Below are positions 53,597 to 64,000 of a stretch of 64,000 nt of DNA, one piece after another. The stretch is from contig CAJNDS010002339.1 in assembly GCA_905221605.1 (NCBI GenBank), positions 124,001 to 188,000 of the forward strand, read 5' to 3'. This DNA comes from Symbiodinium natans. Lineage: Eukaryota; Sar; Dinophyceae; Suessiales; Symbiodiniaceae. The position numbers and the translations under genes were made by a program. Below the pieces are notes generated by a model. It was not told the origin of the DNA, searched no databases, and saw nothing but the letters and a program-made list of their open reading frames with translations. Position 1 is the stretch's first letter. Each line of letters begins with the position of its first letter.

Positions 53597-56500
53597 CTCC
53601 GCTGTGCGAGGCCGTGCAGCCCGGTGAGCTGGTGAGGCCAACTTCACCACTTGAACATGGAAGAACTTTAGAGTTTGAGAAGGTCGATTTTAGGAACAGC
53701 TCAACTCCGATCTTGATGCCTCGCCCTGCCTGTGCTTTATGTGCTTTCTTCTGTCTGCGATGTCTGTGTCGAAAGGAGCAGGGTGAGCAGAACTGTGCGT
53801 GAAGTCACCGTGCGTGCTCTTCCGGAAGCCCCTCTTCAACAAACTGGTGCCCTTGCCCAGGGTTTGCGAGCGAGGGCTCCTGGGACAGAAGCTCTGGCCC
53901 GGAGCCCGCGGAACCGAAAGAGGTCTTCTTCTCTTTGGGGGGAGCGGGGGGGAAACTTCTGTTGGGCCCAGGCTGTGCTTGATGGACGGCCGCGGCTGGC
54001 TGGTGGAGAAGCCCCTTGCGCCTCTGAAGAGCCCCCATTACTCCGAGATTTACTCCGAGAGCCCCCTCTCTGATGAACCCTCTCTGAAAAAAAAAATTCC
54101 TCTCCTCTCTTTTGCCAAGGTCCTCCCGGCGGCACGTGTCCGAGGTGAGCGACGAGGGCAAGGTGGCGAAGGCACAAGCCGCGCATCAGTGCAGGGGAGT
54201 GCAGGGGTGCGGAGCGAGGGGGTGCGGAGCGGCACACCAGAGGCTTTTCAAGAACGAGCGCTGCAGCAGCAATATGTGTTTTGAGCTGCGCAGGGCAGCT
54301 TGGGGGAAAGATGTGGGGGGGGGGGGCAGCTGCGCAGGGCATGAAGCTGATGGTGGACCCGCGCCTGGAGAAGCCGGAGCAGCTGGCTCGCTTTCGGGGA
54401 GCCCACGCAGCTCGTAGAGCTCAGAAAGTGGTTTGAAGCGACTCAAAAAAAGAGGTGAAGATTCTACCGGCGCCTTACCCCTTCGCCGTCAGCGGAGCGC
54501 CCGAAGTGACCGGAGCCCAGCAGGGGAAGAAGGAGCCCCCACATGCCCCCACCAAAGGGTGGGATGTCGGGAATGTGTGTCGAGTTGTGTCGAGCTTCTG
54601 AACTTCTCGCCCCTCCTTGAGGTTGGCCGGCTCCACGGTGGATGTGATTCGGAAGGTCTTTGTTGCCCAACACCTCATGAGAGAAGAGGGGAGCCCTCTT
54701 GGAGTAGAGGTCCAAGTGCTGGTCCCATCTCCCGGCGACCGCAGCAAGGAGAACTGGGCGCGCTACTACAAGGCTTGCGAGAACAAGCAAAAGCACCAAA
54801 AACGGCTTGCAAACGGTTTGGGAACATTTATAAGTATTAAAAGAGAACGTCTATTTTTGTTGTTTGTTTTCTATGTTTTCTCTTCTGCTCTTCTCCGGAG
54901 GTGGAAGACCCGCGCCGCGTCGAGGGCTGGCTCGGCGAGCTGAGGCGGGGGGATAAGCGAACGGCAAAAAGAAGGCTGGGCAGAGCCCTAAGGGCTTTCT
55001 CTCCGAGTCAACAGCAGGTAGGCGGGTTGCAGGCTTTCATGTGTGCACAAGCATCTGCATTCGGGCCACTATGTTTTCCATGCTCACACCGCGGTAGCTG
55101 CATTGTCGACAGCCCGGCAGGACAGTGATGCAGAACATTTCAGAATCAATTGTGGTATCTGTACCTGAATCGCTGTTGACGTGCCAATCATCTCGCGCAG
55201 CGAGCTTTGAGTCGTGTCTGCGGTCCCAGGGTGCACTGCGGCGTCAAGGATGCCGGTCCCGGGGAGACGGTCCTGTGTGAGTTTCAGGAGCCGCAGGGAT
55301 CCGAAAGAAGAAGATATCAAAGCATCAGCGAGTTTCGCGCAACATGATCAACATGTCTTCTGCCCCGAGAACTGCATCCTGCCGCTAGAATGAGAGAATG
55401 AGAGCAGAAGCGTTGTTTCAAAGCGCAGGGCGGCGGTTTCGCGGACCCCAAGTGCCAGGGCATGTCGGGACCCCAAATTCCGTGGCTGCGTGGCTCGGGC
55501 TCGCAGGTGTTCTTCAGAAGCCCGCGTCTGCGGACGCCGTCGCACCTCACACCCCCATTCTCGTGTGAGCAGCTTCATTCTTTCCATGCTTTCCATGCTT
55601 TTCCCCCATCCTTCCTCTTACGCTCAGTAGCTTCCCAAACCTTTCGCTTCCTTGCTGGGATGCTGCAACTTCCACCCTACTGTACAAAGCCGCCGCGTGG
55701 CGGCTCGACAGTTCTCGCATGTTCTCTCTCTTATTCTCTCTCTCTCTCTTTCTCTCTGTCTCTCTCTCTCTGTCTCCCTCTGTCTGTCCCTCTCTCAAAA
55801 TGAAGTGTGAGAAAGGTTGGCCCTGGCCCTTTCCCTCTGTGAGCTCTCTTGAGGCCCTGCTGGGTCTCCGTGGTCGCCAAGTCCCAGGTCGCTCTGCTGT
55901 CGGCCCCGGCAAGGCCCGAAAAGGGCACAGCAAAACCCGACAAAGAGAGTCTCGTAGGCTAGAATCGGCTAGAATGGTCTGGTAGGGCCTTAGGCATTTT
56001 GTAAAGGCAGAGGAGATCCGGCAGTTGTTTTTCAGAGAAGGGTTCTTTCCTGGAGACGTCCTCCCTGAGAAGCTTCCTTGTGAGAGATCTGATAGCGGGG
56101 TTCTCTTTCGGGTGCTTATCTGGGCCAGGAAGCGCGCAACCAAGAAGTACCTGAACCCCGGTGACTTTGTCGAGGCGCCCTCTGAGAGAAAGGGGGTCCC
56201 CCCCCCCCCCCCCCAGCGAGCGCTCAGAGCACTTCAAGAAAGAAGCACCACAAAAGGCGAATCGTTGCGGATCAATGTTGACCGAGAGGCGGTGGAGGAG
56301 CTTCGGGTCGCTGGCTTGGTCTTCTACAGGCCGGGGGGGACGGGGGGAAGGGCGCGGGGCTTCTTCGGGTTTTTTGTTGGGTTTCTTCTTGGGTTTTGTT
56401 CGGGGTTTGAGGCTGGTGGACGGCTGCTGGGTCGCCCGGGAGGATGGCGCCGGCAAGGCGCGCGTGGGCGGATCTCTGAGCACTCTTGCCGGGGGGGCCC

Positions 56501-59500
56501 CTCAGTTGCGGTGCTTTGTTTTGTTGCTTCACGTGGGAGCTCTTTGAGCTCTTTGTGTGGTGCTTTTTGGGATGTTCTGTGGCCCGGAGGTGGCGTGCGA
56601 CCTCGTCGTGCGGGAAAGGCACAAGTGGATCTACGTCTGCAACGACAAGGACGTAGCAGACGCCGGCTGGGAAGTCTTGCGGAAGTCACGCTGTTCACGT
56701 CGGTCCATGCCACAGAATATGCATTTTGCCGCAAAAACTGTGCAAACACTGCAATGAAACGCGAAATCGAAGGAACCACATGACATCATGACGTACTTAC
56801 GGCTCCCATAGGAATTTGCACAACTGGAGTGCACCGGGGCGCGCCTCCCGGGTGTTTCAAACTGCTGAGAGCTTTCATCATACCGAGTACCATGAGGGGC
56901 TTGGGGTGGACCCGTGGGGTGTTGTCAAACTCTGGTTGGAGCGAGCCAGTTAAAGCATGCAGCCAAGGCAGAGATGTGCCCCCCAGAGAGAGAGAGAGAG
57001 TTGGGGCAGCCTTCCCTTCGGGGGGGGCTAAGCGTGCAGGAGAGAGAGAGAGAGAGAGAGAGAAAGCCCAATTCTTCCTCCTTTATGCCCCGCCTTTTTT
57101 CCAAGATTCGCGCGGTCCGTGAAGGATGGCGCTCAAGTTCGCACCACGCCGACGCGGTCCCAAGCCCGGAATGCCAACAAGAAGCTGAAATACAGGTGCG
57201 CCTTCCGCTTGTCGCGAGAGAGATCGCGTGGGTTTCTGTTCTGTCTGCACTTGTCTGAACATGTCCGGAGGGCCCGCGTGGTGGTGTCCGAGAAGGTGAC
57301 CCTCTCAGACGGCGATGCCTTGCCCTCAGATCAGAGATCTCTGCCAGGGAGCGCTAGAGATGGCTTCCTCCCGCCTTTTCCCTGAGAGAAACTTGGTGAG
57401 GTTTTTCTGAAACTCGGCGAGGAGAAGAGGGGCCGGGAGCCAAAGCCAGACGGTGGGGGAAGGGAAGAAGGGTTGAAAAGGGGTGCTGGCATTCATTTGC
57501 CAGCTGCCACTGCTGTGTTTTGTTTATTTTGTCTCCTCTCCATTTGCCTCTGGAGTCAGGTTGGGTCCCCGCCACGAAGCTCGGCTCCTCCGTGGTGAAG
57601 ATGGCCGGCGGCGTTGGTTTTGTGGCTTTTGTTGTTCTTTTTGCAGACTCGAGTTTTGGACACAAGCCGAATGAAGACGGCTTGTGTCACGACACATCAC
57701 GATCTCTCTATGCATTCAGAAGCATTCAGAAGTTTCACATGTTCCCTTTTTCCATACGACTTGTGTGATTTTGCGTCCTTGCAGCTGCTGGGGGAGGCAC
57801 CCCTGAAGGCGCTGGAGGAGCGCGGGGGCCGAGACAGCTTTTTGGTAGGCGAGGAGGAACCTCGAAAGAACTGCAGTTTTTTTTAAGTATCGGGAGTGAG
57901 CGTGGCTTCTCTCTTTTTTTGTTTTTGGGTTTGTTTTGGTGGTGCTGTGTGCTGTGTGCTGTCTGAGACTCCAGTCTCTTGCGCGCTGCCAAGGTCACCG
58001 GGAGCCGCCGGGGCCTCGGCCCCAAGGGGAGCGAATGTGGGAGAGGATTTGAGGGAGAGAGGGAGAGGGAGAGGCAAATGCGGGGGGCACCAGAAACATT
58101 GCATACCCTAGGGAGAGTAGAAGAAGAAGAAGAGATAAGAAGAAGAGGGAGTGTGGCACCCTGTGTTGTGAAGAGTGGAACTCTTTTCCATCTCTCCCTC
58201 CCTCTCGCTCCCTTTCCTTCTCTCCTGGAGCCTCTCTCGCTCTCAGCGCGGCCCCGTCTCCCTCCCTCTTGAGGCCAACGGCTACGGGCCGCCGCCGCAG
58301 ACCCAAAATATGAGAGAGAGAGAGAGGGGGGGAGCGGGGAGCAACGCGCTCTTCTTTTAGCTGCTCTTGCGGTGCTGTGGGGCAGCGTGATGCTTGGGCG
58401 AAACCGCCCCCCTCCCCCCTTTCAGTGTGTCAGTTGTCCTGGGAACTCGCTTGCAACCCCAGGGGCATCAACGGCTCCGATCTCGGCATTTTTCTCGGTG
58501 CTTCGCAGCACAAGAGGGAGCCCTATACAAAACTGAGTACCCAAGTGCAATCCTCAAGTGAGGTCTCGGACGGCCGCCCGGCTCGTGCGGCCAGAGCTGT
58601 TGCCAGGGCCCCGCGGGCTACGGCGGCTACGGCGGCTACGGCGGCTGTTGCAGTGGCGGCTACGCCGCCTACGGCGGTTGCGGCGGTTGCGGCGGCTGCG
58701 GCGGCTGCGGCGGTGCTCCCGCGCTCTGGGCTCGGTGCAGCGGGTTAGAACAACAGATGGCAGAGTGGGCGTCAAGACCTAGCTTGTGACCCTGCATGTG
58801 ATGGGATTCCAAGCACATCCTAGGGTTGTGTGGGTCCCCGCGTGTCGCCTCCCTGTTAGGCTCCTGAAAAACACCTAAAGACCCGGCTTCCCTCGAGTCT
58901 CTCCTTCGAGGCCCGACTTTGGCATGGGGCTGGCTCGAAGCTGAGAGCACGGAGCAGTGAGAGACCATGAAGAATTTGAGTGCTTGTTGCGATTGTCGTG
59001 GATTGAAGCTGCATCTCTCCCTGCATTGTGGCCTGCGTCCTTCCACCCGCCATCCTCACATTGCAGCCGCCTTTAAGGGGAGGAAGGCTGTGACTCTCTG
59101 TGAGTCTGCTGCTCAGGCCGGTGGCGCCGCGGGCGGCTTCGGGCTGGGAGCGCCCGTGCCCGGGCCCATGCCCGGGCCCATGGCCGGGCCGATGCCCGGG
59201 CCCATGCCTGGGCCCATGCCCGGGCCGGGCATGATGGCGCGGGCCTCGGCACCGTCAGACAGAAAGAGCGCAAGCCCACCCTGCCCCCCCACCTCCCCCT
59301 CCTTTTTTGTTGCTTTAGAGGAATTCCCCTATCCCTATACTTGTGGCAGCCCGAGGCGCCCGGAAGTGCTTCCGGCGGTGACTTCGGCCTCGCGCCGGCC
59401 ACGCCGGCCCGGAGCTCACAGAAGCCTTCAGGAACCTCTGAGTGTGTCTTCTCTTCGCAGCCGAGGCTGGCCCGAACTATGCGCAGATGTTCTGGCCTGA

Positions 59501-60428
59501 GAAAGCCTCCTCAAAAGAGGGCGACGGAAGTTTCAATACGTGCGGTTATGTCGGTACATGACGGCTATTCTTCCGCCGGAACAAAGAGAAGCAACGTGTA
59601 AAGATGACCTCAGCATTGATGGTAGTTGAGCCTTGGACCGTCCCCCCCTCCAGGTGTTGAGATGTAGTGAGATTTGGCGTGGTGAGTGTTGAGGTCGACA
59701 TCCGCTGCGCCCCCAGGCAGTCGAGCACAGTCAGCCAAGATCAGCCAAGGAGCTTCCGCTGAGCTTCCTTGCAGCGGATCGCAGCAGCCGTGTGAACTGG
59801 CACTTCGCCTGCGCCGAGGTGAACGGATCATGGGGTGTTCCGCAGGGAACACTCGCGCCAGCGCCGCAGCCGGGCCACTTACTTTTCCTGATTTCCCCCC
59901 GCTTGCTCTCAACTGACTTTGAGCAGATTGCTGCTGAGGCCAATGCAGCCTGGTGCAGGGAGCTCGGAGAACTTGAAACTTGCGAACGAGCATATACTTC
60001 GGCAACTGCAAGTTGTTTGCCCCGAAGGCACTCTAGGCCACTAGCCCAATAGGCAGGGGCCCCCTGGGCACAGGCCCCTGCACCCAAGCAGAGTGCTCTG
60101 CTCGGGGCTTTCGAAAGTTAAAGAGCAGCGAAGAGCAGTGCGCTTTTGGGGCCGCGTCCGAAAAACCTGTGGACATGGCAAAATATAAGAGGACAAGCCA
60201 TCGTGCCTACCTACGAGGTCGACACTCCCTACGACTGATTGTGTTACAGCTCTAAAGGGAAGCGATTGCTTCAAACTCAGGAGATTCAGTTCTGTGGTGC
60301 CTGTGCCCATTGCTGCTAGCCACCCCCCCCATGCCACCACCTCGCCTCCACTGACCGCCAGCGCAAAGGCGTGGGGAGGCGGCATGGCCGGCATGGGCAA
60401 CGCCAGTTACGGCTTCGGCATACGCTGA
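53597..60428 (+). CDS. Gene C: repeat protein with Gly- and Pro/Gly/Met-rich tail (multi-exon span)
   Basis: The 5' end is not identified. Exons that read and splice well are near 53597-53630 (SSPLCEAVQPGEL), 53972-54017 (LMDGRGWLVEKPL), 54145-54171, 54338-54385, 54455-54534, 54622-54655, 54710-54772, 54901-54944, about 56014-56085, 56129-56174, 56257-56310, 56590-56690, 57271-57311, 57560-57603, 57785-57844, about 57994-58036, 58607-58714, 59117-59236, 59466-59504 and 60369-60428. The last ends at TGA 60426-60428. Motifs of the type 'RGWLVEKP', 'VEGWLGELR' and 'DGWVPATKLGS' recall the GWL motifs of gene A and suggest repeated SH3-like barrels (inference). The tail is strongly low-complexity. 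Function is unknown. Confidence 0.5.
54145..54944 (+). CDS. Gene C exon cluster with clear phase continuity
   Basis: Seven exons join without phase conflict: 54145-54171 (VSDEGKVAK), 54338-54385 (GMKLMVDPRLEKPEQL), 54455-54534 (VKILPAPYPFAVSGAPEVTG), 54622-54655 (LAGSTVDVIRK), 54710-54772 (VPSPGDRSKENWARYYK) and 54901-54944 (VEDPRRVEGWLGELR), with 53972-54017 just upstream. Donors are mostly GC, with one GT. 'ILPAPYPFAVSGAPEVTG' parallels 'YFLPMALSGVQVLT' of gene A, and 'GSTVDVIRK' parallels 'WGSVVE'. Confidence 0.55.
56590..56690 (+). CDS. Gene C exon, unrecognised domain
   Basis: After GCCCGGAG the frame reads VACDLVVRERHKWIYVCNDK and continues DVADAGWEVLRK. Strand-like hydrophobic alternation and the AG|G acceptor support coding. 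The donor side is uncertain. Confidence 0.45.
57001..57039 (+). repeat. (GA)n-associated hairpin element, copy 2
   Basis: Identical over 39 nt to 26453-26491 and likewise followed by (GA)n (to about 57063). This copy is also preceded by a GA run at about 56984-57000. The TTCG-capped 9-bp stem lies at 57008-57029. It sits in a gene C intron. Confidence 0.7.
57271..57844 (+). CDS. Gene C exons 57271-57311, 57560-57603, 57785-57844
   Basis: The three exons read ARVVVSEKVTLSDG, WVPATKLGSSVVKM and LLGEAPLKALEERGGRDSFL and join in phase, with GC, GC and GT donors. 'R-A-R-V-x-x-S ... D-GWV' is a common layout of small SH3-like repeats. The last exon is an amphipathic helix ending at GTAGGC. Confidence 0.55.
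58607..58789 (+). CDS. Gly/Tyr/Cys-rich exon of gene C
   Basis: After TTGCCAG the frame reads GPAGYGGYGGYGGCC and then SGGYAAYGGCGGCGG. The frame is open to TGA 58787-58789, but a GC donor at 58715 would link in phase to the Gly/Pro/Met exon at 59117. GYGG repeats occur in RNA-binding, cell-wall and adhesive proteins, so they do not define a function. The other frames give poly-Ala/Thr or Leu/Arg and are less likely. Confidence 0.5.
   Translation, partial: GPAGYGGYGGYGGCCSGGYAAYGGCGGCGGCGGCGGAPALWARCSGLEQQMAEWASRPSL
59117..59236 (+). CDS. Pro/Gly/Met repeat exon of gene C
   Basis: After CTCAG the exon reads AGGAAGGFGLGAPVPG, then five GPMPG/GPMAG units and GMM, ending at a GC donor (59237). 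The 12-bp DNA unit GGGCCCATGCCC is in frame with the codons. It joins in phase to the next exon at 59466-59504 (AGPNYAQMFWPEK). Confidence 0.5.
60369..60428 (+). CDS. Terminal exon of gene C
   Basis: After GCGCAAAG the exon reads AWGGGMAGMGNASYGFGIR and TGA. It shares Gly/Met richness with the upstream tail exons, which supports its being the end of the same protein. Confidence 0.45.
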   Translation, partial: AWGGGMAGMGNASYGFGIR

Positions 60429-63400
60429 GGCACGTGAAGAGGTTCCAACCCCAATGAATGCCGAAGCATCCTTAACTCCGAAGCTTTTCTCTGCATTTTT
60501 CTTTTCGAGTTCCGAGTCCTGCTGCGTACCGAAACCCGTCGAGCCTCGAACCGCTTGCTGAACACACACCGTGGTGGGGAAGACCTTTCGGGCTGCAAAG
60601 CATAGGTTGCTCGATGTTTCTCGTCAAGCATTGCAGGCTTCTAAAGCTGACCACCAACGCAGCGCAGCGCAGCGCAACACAACCACTACCGGTCAGGTCA
60701 TGTCTGATGCCAGTTTGTGAGACTCCACACCGCTGTTGTGTTTACAGTCTGTGACTGCGCAAGCAAGCATGCATCGACAACCACATCAATAGTCACGCAG
60801 ATCCTGCAACCCCTCCATTTCATGAAAAGGGGCGGAACGCTCCCAAAAAGGCACTGCTTCGGCAGATGCCCGGCAATCACATGCACATTCACCCTTGATT
60901 CTCATCATCTCTGCGAGTCAAGCTTCCGAGCAGGACATGGAATCAATGGAATGCCGTGAACGCTTTCGGGGGGAGGGCCTGCTTCGCCGGTCCGGCCTCC
61001 TGGAAAACCGGGAGATCCAGTGCCCAAGTCGCGCGGAAAAGTGGGAAACAAACCAGTTCATCTTCTGAAAAGCAAGTTCCACATAAGGAATTTGATTCGT
61101 AGCTGCTCTTTCCCCCCTCCTCTTTTGCAAACAATGGAATCTCTCTTGCAATGTTGGGGAAGAGAGAGGGGGGGTGTTAAGGGGCGAGTTCTTGGAACCA
61201 GCCCAAATGTTGTTAAAGGCATAACAACCATCCTTGTTGCTTGTTGACAAGAGGCACGAGCGTGACCAACTCAGCATACTCAGCATATCAACCGTTAAGA
61301 TCACTCATCGCGAGAGAAGGGCGCAGGCCCAGTGTGCCGTTCGGAGTGCTGTTCAACTGTGCTTTTCAGTGTGTTGCTCCCTCGTGACGATGTCAGGAGC
61401 GGGTGCAGCTGTGACGTCAGGACCTGTGATATGTGCAATAGACTTCTGCGCGGAGTAGTTGGGGTCCACCTAGGGATTGTCACGAAAGCTCTGAGCTTGC
61501 GGGAGTTCTTGTTTACCACTTTGTTGTTGGGTCAGCACTCAGGGGGCTTCTGAGTCTCCGATCGGAGGTTTGAGCTCTTCCTCTCACGCACTGGTGGGGC
61601 GGGGGGGGGGGACTAAGGGGAGGGGGGGACTAAGTGGGGGGGGGGGGCCTCCAGGTTCTCGATAAGGAGGGGTCTGTTTATCAGTTTCTGGGGGGGGGGG
61701 GGGGGGGGGCGATTTTTGCTCGCTGTTGCAGTGTGTCTCCCTGCATGAGCTTTTGCGTTGATCTCCGAACTGCAGAACCGGTTTGACAGCAAGCAAACGA
61801 AGGGTGTACTAGACGAGCTTGCTTTGTGAGAAGTCAGTAGAAGATGTTTTCTATTGTATGAACTCTTTCGTACACATGAGCACTACACGCACGCATCGAA
61901 CCAACTCTGTCAATATGAGCTTGCGTTGCACGCAGCAAGACGAACCGGTTTGCGTGATAGCAAACGCCCTGGACGAGCTTGCGTTGTGAGATTTCCTAAG
62001 GATGTGTGTCCTCATGTGTAAGAGAGTTTGTGTGCGATGTGCATGACAGGTTCGACACTTTGTGTAGATGCATGCTGCCCGTTGACGGGAGAAGATGAAG
62101 CGACACTGCCGGCAGTGCCCTAGCTTTCGGTCGCCCTGCTCTCAAGTTTGGAGTTCAAGGCAACAACATGCCCCATGCCCCTCCCCCCCCCCAAGAGTGT
62201 TGGGGAGATGCATCCCTAGCCATGTCGCGTGATCCATATCCTCACGTGTTTTTGATGCGCGCTTTTGACTTGGCTTTTTGTGAACAAGTTACTTGGAGGC
62301 TGTGTAAGACTGTGAGATGGTCTCAGCTCTTTCTTCCCCACCAGCCGCAAAACACGCTCTTCTGTGTGCTTGTGCTTTTGCTTGCCCTTGGAGTGATCTC
62401 TTCTGTTTGTTTTTTGCAAATGTAGCGGATGTAGGGGGGGGGGGGGGGTTGCATTTCCGTCTCTCAGGACGTCTCTCGCAGATCCGGGGGCTCTCTTCTG
62501 AGGGGCCCCCCCCCTTCTTCTGGAGTTGAGCCTCTCTCGGGGAGCCTTAGACAAAGAGGGGCTCTCCGAGCGTAGAGAGAGGGCGAAGTGGCCTCTCGCG
62601 CTGTACATGTGCGCCGGTGAATGCACACTTTATGGTTAATGTTTACCCGGTTTACCCCCCATCAAAACAAGCCAGGCTGTGGGGCGACGGCACCCGCAAG
62701 GGCGGGAAGATTCCACTTCCAGTTATAGGTGAGAAACATATCGACGAAAGTTTCAGAGCTGTCGCGCCAGTCGGCACGGCCAATCTGCGATGTGAAGCAT
62801 CCCAGGGTGGTCGAACTTATCTCGGCTTTGCCGCGATGATCTGTGAGGGTTTGCTCTCCAGCCCTGCCATACGGCCTCCCCACAGGCCTCCCGGCCTCCC
62901 CGGGCACTTCGGTCTGAAGCCCTTTTCGGTGTGCCTTTTGCCTTTGGCTAGAACCGATACATCTCCGCTGTGAAGTTGTTGCAAATGTTGCCGTGCAAGC
63001 GACCGAGTGCCAGGCCTCGCTTTGAGTCTCGCCGCGGAACGAAAAAGTTCTGCAGATCCCCCGAAGGCTCCACTTGAAAGCAGAAGCTTGGGGTCTGTCA
63101 GGTTCCCTCGTTGCTACTCAAGATCAGCACAGGAAGCAGAGTGAGCACAGAGTGAGCACAGAGTGCGCAGAGAGGGAGCAGAGAGGGAGCAGGGAAGAAC
63201 ACCGAAGAGATGCACAGAGAGGGGTGTCTTAGGGCAACCAGCCACAACCAGCACAGGATTCGAGCCCAGCAGCCTTTCTGCAACTTACGCGAAAGCTGCT
63301 TACCTCTCCACTGAAAGCATGGCGCCTGTTGCGGGACGTGCGCAGTCCCACGTGCCGTTTGAGGCCTGAAGGAGGATGCTTTAGGCAAAACGCATGCAAC

Positions 63401-64000
63401 GGTGCACAACGTGGCACAATCTGCCATGTCTTCCAGGAATCGGTCCCTGGCTTGCTCCGCAGCAGGCCTCGTCCGTCCAGGATGCGCTGCTCCGCGACGC
63501 CCCGGCTTTGGAGCCGCTGATCAGGCCCGCACCCCACCCAAACCCCCCCCAAAACACCCCCCCCCCGCCGAACTTTGTCATCTCTCAGGTTTTGGGGAGA
63601 AAGAGTTAGGGGCGAGATAGGGGGAGCGAGGCAGCACCGTGTGCGAGCTGTTGCAGTCAGGAGAAGCAGCGGGCTGTCCCAGCTCACCAAGGCCCAGCCA
63701 AGAGACCTGTCGTGTGGCCGCGTGTGGCTACGTGCTTCTTGTGCTTCTTGTGCTTCTTGTGCTTCTTGTGCTTCTTGTGCTTCTTGTGCTTCTTGTGCTT
63801 CTTGTGACTGGCGATTTTTTTCGTGCCCCCGCTTCTCTCCACCTGGTTCCTTCCGAGGACATCCTCGAGATGCTGCGACGGGCGCCCGGGGGAGGACACT
63901 CGTTTTTTTTTTGTCGGGCGGAGGCATTTGCTGGCTGCCCCGCCCCGCCACTTTCCCCACACCCATTCCGATCCCCATTCCCCACACCCTTTACTCATTC
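60429..64000. other. 3' spacer without convincing gene
   Basis: A frame at 62617-62973 (118 residues, containing GEKHIDESFRAVAPVGTANL) is the only candidate and has no supporting context. G runs of about 10-20 nt cluster at 61600-61710 and 62436-62450. Two CGAGCTTGC(T/G)TTGTGAGA copies lie at about 61815 and 61975, as part of a degenerate 160-bp duplication (61733-61995, containing GAACCGGTTTG and AGCAAACG). Confidence 0.4.
63731..63808 (+). repeat. 9-bp tandem repeat (CTTCTTGTG)
   Basis: Eight perfect copies of GCTTCTTGT. The period is a multiple of three, so minus-strand frames show poly-(EAQ) or (KHK); these are not evidence of a gene. Confidence 0.95.

Noticed and set aside
63229-63987. 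252-codon minus-strand ORF with an (EAQ)n block
   Set aside because: The repeat block is the 9-bp minisatellite. The rest has no recognisable motif, and it opposes the strand of all supported genes.

Overview
This window looks like nuclear genomic DNA of a dinoflagellate, probably Symbiodiniaceae-like. Every confident coding segment lies on the plus strand and is cut into many small exons (about 27 to 190 nt). The introns join best with GC donors as well as GT, occasionally GA, and acceptors of the form AG|G. Long microsatellites and minisatellites fill introns and spacers, and there is an interstitial TTTAGGG tract. All exon positions were deduced by hand from reading frame, splice phase and protein similarity, without transcripts.

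Region 1 (1-28 kb) is repeat-rich and gene-poor. It opens with the end of a long open frame that is broken near its 3' end. Then come coding-competent 60-bp and 75-bp minisatellites (3.2-4.2 kb), a 57-bp/174-bp repeat field (4.9-6.1 kb), a 916-bp tandem triplication (10.65-13.07 kb), a large AT-cored palindrome (13.3-13.5 kb), telomere-like repeats (23.8 kb) and a (GA)n-associated hairpin element (26.45 kb) that recurs at 57.0 kb. Isolated exon-like pieces occur at 20.8, 24.9-25.2 and 27.6-27.8 kb.

Region 2 (28.1-37.6 kb) holds gene A. It starts with a signal-peptide exon, followed by a Cys-containing exon and at least two copies of a roughly 75-residue repeat whose motifs correspond (LVDNR, YRS, AFWG, GVDxGxGWL, YLPM). 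More exons of unknown function follow.

Region 3 (about 39.1-49.1 kb) is the most notable gene. Around 39 short exons join into a protein whose N-terminal half resembles the cytoplasmic domain of SLC4/band 3 anion exchangers and whose C-terminal half is a bacterial-type NhaA Na+/H+ antiporter. The NhaA part keeps the key Asp, Asp-Asp and Lys positions. I read this as an SLC4-cytodomain/NhaA fusion: an ion/proton antiporter carrying an anion-exchanger-type regulatory domain.

Region 4 (about 53.6-60.4 kb) holds gene C. It has further repeats related in style to those of gene A (GWL/GWV motifs) and a low-complexity Gly/Tyr/Cys then Pro/Gly/Met tail ending at 60428. The last 3.6 kb shows no convincing gene. 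I saw no tRNA, rRNA, CRISPR or bacterial-type element.
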